DNA from: Ruminococcus sp. UBA946
GTDB taxonomy: Bacteria > Bacillota > Clostridia > Oscillospirales > Ruminococcaceae
Direction: 5' to 3'
NCBI GenBank assembly: GCA_002293295.1
Contig: DBCY01000105.1
Coordinates: 12,963 to 19,087, forward strand
DNA: 6,125 nucleotides
The position numbers and the translations under genes were made by a program. Positions 4,641 through 6,125 of this stretch are shown here, piece by piece; positions within the stretch are counted from its first letter, which is position 1, and every line of letters begins with the position of its first letter. The notes beneath the pieces are model-generated. The model saw only the letters and a program-made list of their open reading frames with translations. It searched no databases and was not told the origin of the DNA.

Positions 4641-5970
4641 TTGTGTCCTCGTTTTTACCACGTTCCCTGACAATAAAACGGACGGGCGTGCCTGACAGAC
4701 CGAAAGTCTGCCGTATTTGGTTTTCAATATACCTCTGGTATGAAAAATGGAACAGGTCAGCTCTGTTTACAAAAACTACAAAGGTCGGAGGACGCGTTGA
4801 AGCCTGGGTCATATAATATATTTTCAGTCTCTTTCCCTTATCGGAAGGAGGCTGAATCCGTGTAGTCGCATAAGACAGTACATCATTAAGCATCCCCGTA
4901 GTAATCCGCATACAGTTCTGGGCATTCACTTTATTTATCATTTCAAAAAGCTGATTTATACGCTGTCCTGTCTTTGCCGAAATGAAAATGAACTCGGCAT
5001 ATGACATAAAGCTGAAGGATTCCTCAAGCTTCTTCCTGTATTCTTCCATTGTACCGGTACTTTTTTCTATTGAATCCCATTTGTTGACGGCAATGAAGCA
5101 GCCTTTGCCCTGTTCATGAGCATAACCCGCAACCTTTGAGTCCTGTTCAGTGAATCCGGTTCCGGCGTCAATTACAATAACGCATACGTCCGCCCTGTCA
5201 ACCGCCATATATGCCCGCAAGACGCTGTAATGCTCAATTTTTTCAAGCACCCTGGATTTTTTCCGGATTCCCGCGGTATCTATAAATACAAACTTCCCAA
5301 ATTCGTTCTCTAAAACAGTATCGGTGGCATCGCGTGTTGTGCCGGCAGTATCGGAAACTATAACCCTTTCCTCCCCGGCAATTCTGTTGATTATTGACGA
5401 TTTCCCCACATTTGGCTTGCCTATAACGGCAACCTTAATATAATCATCATCATAAGCCTCATCGCTATTTTCCGGGAAATACTTGTAAATTTCATCCAGT
5501 AAATCACCCGAACCATGACCATGGGCGGCTGAAACAGGAATAGGGTCGCCAAGACCTAAATTATAAAATTCATAGAACTCAGGCTGGGGTTCGCCGACGG
5601 AATCGCATTTATTAACGCAAAGAATAACAGGCTTCCCGCTTTTTAGGAGCATAGAAGCAACCTCATAATCATTTGCAGTCACTCCTGATTTCAAATCGGT
5701 AAGGAATATAATCACATCCGCCTTTAAAATAGCAGCCTCGGACTGCCGCCTCATCTGCGCCAGAATAAAGTCGTCCGAATCGGGTTCAATACCGCCCGTA
5801 TCCACAATAATAAATTCCCTGTTTCTCCATTCGCACTTAGAATAGATCCTGTCGCGCGTAACGCCGGGAGTATCGTCAACAATAGAAAGCCTCTGACCTA
5901 CAAGCTTGTTGAATAGTGTGGATTTCCCCACATTAGGTCTTCCGACAACAGCAACTACGGGCAATGCCAA
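4633..5970 (-). CDS. der: GTPase Der (EngA), ribosome assembly factor
   Basis: Der is an essential GTPase that acts in assembly of the 50S ribosomal subunit. It has two tandem GTPase domains and a C-terminal KH-like domain. Domain 1 shows GRPNVGKS (10-17), PGVTRD (35-40), DTGG (57-60), NKCD (120-123) and VSA (146-148). Domain 2 shows GKPNVGKS (184-191), GTTRD (210-214), DTAG (231-234), NKWD (296-299) and SAK (331-333). The KH-like domain covers about 350-436. The start is taken at TTG 5970 because GGAG lies 8 bases upstream and the protein then opens MALPVVAVVGRPNVGKS, as the family does. That gives 445 residues against the usual 435-440 or so. An in-frame ATG at 6057 would add 29 unrelated residues. 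The stop lies inside a strong hairpin. No convincing promoter was found in 5971-6125. Confidence 0.98.
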   Translation of the reverse strand: MALPVVAVVGRPNVGKSTLFNKLVGQRLSIVDDTPGVTRDRIYSKCEWRNREFIIVDTGGIEPDSDDFILAQMRRQSEAAILKADVIIFLTDLKSGVTANDYEVASMLLKSGKPVILCVNKCDSVGEPQPEFYEFYNLGLGDPIPVSAAHGHGSGDLLDEIYKYFPENSDEAYDDDYIKVAVIGKPNVGKSSIINRIAGEERVIVSDTAGTTRDATDTVLENEFGKFVFIDTAGIRKKSRVLEKIEHYSVLRAYMAVDRADVCVIVIDAGTGFTEQDSKVAGYAHEQGKGCFIAVNKWDSIEKSTGTMEEYRKKLEESFSFMSYAEFIFISAKTGQRINQLFEMINKVNAQNCMRITTGMLNDVLSYATTRIQPPSDKGKRLKIYYMTQASTRPPTFVVFVNRADLFHFSYQRYIENQIRQTFGLSGTPVRFIVRERGKNEDTKV

Positions 5971-5978
5971 AATATCAT

Positions 5979-5985
5979 CTCCTTT
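5979..5985 (-). promoter_or_regulatory. Ribosome binding site deciding the der TTG start
   Basis: AAAGGAG on the minus strand ends 8 bases before TTG 5970. The ATG that directly follows this motif is out of frame with der. This favours the TTG over the ATG at 6057. Confidence 0.75.
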
Positions 5986-6084
5986 ATCGGACTTACCGTA
6001 AGCCGTTTCACAGCCCGGTTTATGTAAAACAATTACCTTGTAACAGTAAAATTTCAAAAATCATAATGCCATTGTTTATTATCA

Positions 6085-6125
6085 CTAGTACCTCATAACA
6101 ATTAAAAGTTGCGAATTATAAATTA
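6085..6125 (+). repeat. Dispersed MITE-like repeat, copy R3, truncated by window edge
   Basis: The copy begins CTAGTACCTCATAACAA and then AATTATAAATTA, the order seen in R1 and R2, and runs out of the window before the hairpin block. It shares its first 17 bases with R1 except one. It lies upstream of der in the same orientation as R2, so der is flanked by two copies in direct orientation. Confidence 0.68.

Noticed and set aside
5971..6125. Sigma-A promoter for der
   Set aside because: TTGAAA with TAATTG at 16 bases and TATGAT without a -35 were considered. Neither is good enough to call, and der may be transcribed from outside the window.

Overview
The window reads as chromosome of a spore-forming member of the Clostridia, probably an uncultured Oscillospirales/Ruminococcus-like gut lineage. 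The evidence is the start of a spoIIIA sporulation operon, a housekeeping der-plsY-gpsA cluster of the kind seen in Clostridia, AT-rich spacers, and frequent GTG/TTG starts behind AAAGGA/GGAG ribosome sites. The class-level call is fairly safe; the finer one is a guess. Every protein gene lies on the minus strand, so transcription runs from high to low coordinates.

Layout in transcription order: (1) 6125-5971, a leader holding one truncated copy of a dispersed repeat. (2) der, a two-GTPase-domain ribosome assembly factor, starting at a TTG. (3) A 232-base der-plsY spacer (4401-4632), which is the most structured part of the window. It contains a tandem duplication of a unit of about 74 bases that runs from the der stop to the plsY start. 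One copy is split by an insertion of about 104 bases with near-perfect 8-base terminal inverted repeats. (4) plsY, gpsA and an alpha/beta hydrolase, each overlapping the next, closed by a clear rho-independent terminator at 1797-1828. (5) A likely sigma-E promoter and then spoIIIAA, spoIIIAB and spoIIIAC. (6) A third copy of the dispersed repeat begins directly after the spoIIIAC stop, where spoIIIAD would normally follow.

Functionally, PlsY (acyl-phosphate:glycerol-3-phosphate acyltransferase) and GpsA (glycerol-3-phosphate dehydrogenase) supply the first steps of phospholipid synthesis. Der acts on the 50S ribosomal subunit. The hydrolase is of unknown substrate and is AT-richer than its neighbours. 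SpoIIIAA-AC are the mother-cell ATPase and membrane parts of the SpoIIIA-SpoIIQ channel that links mother cell and forespore.

I see no new enzyme system. The main novelty is the small inverted-repeat-bounded element, present in three visible copies. One of these can be compared with a sibling of its own insertion site a few dozen bases away, and another sits inside a sporulation operon.
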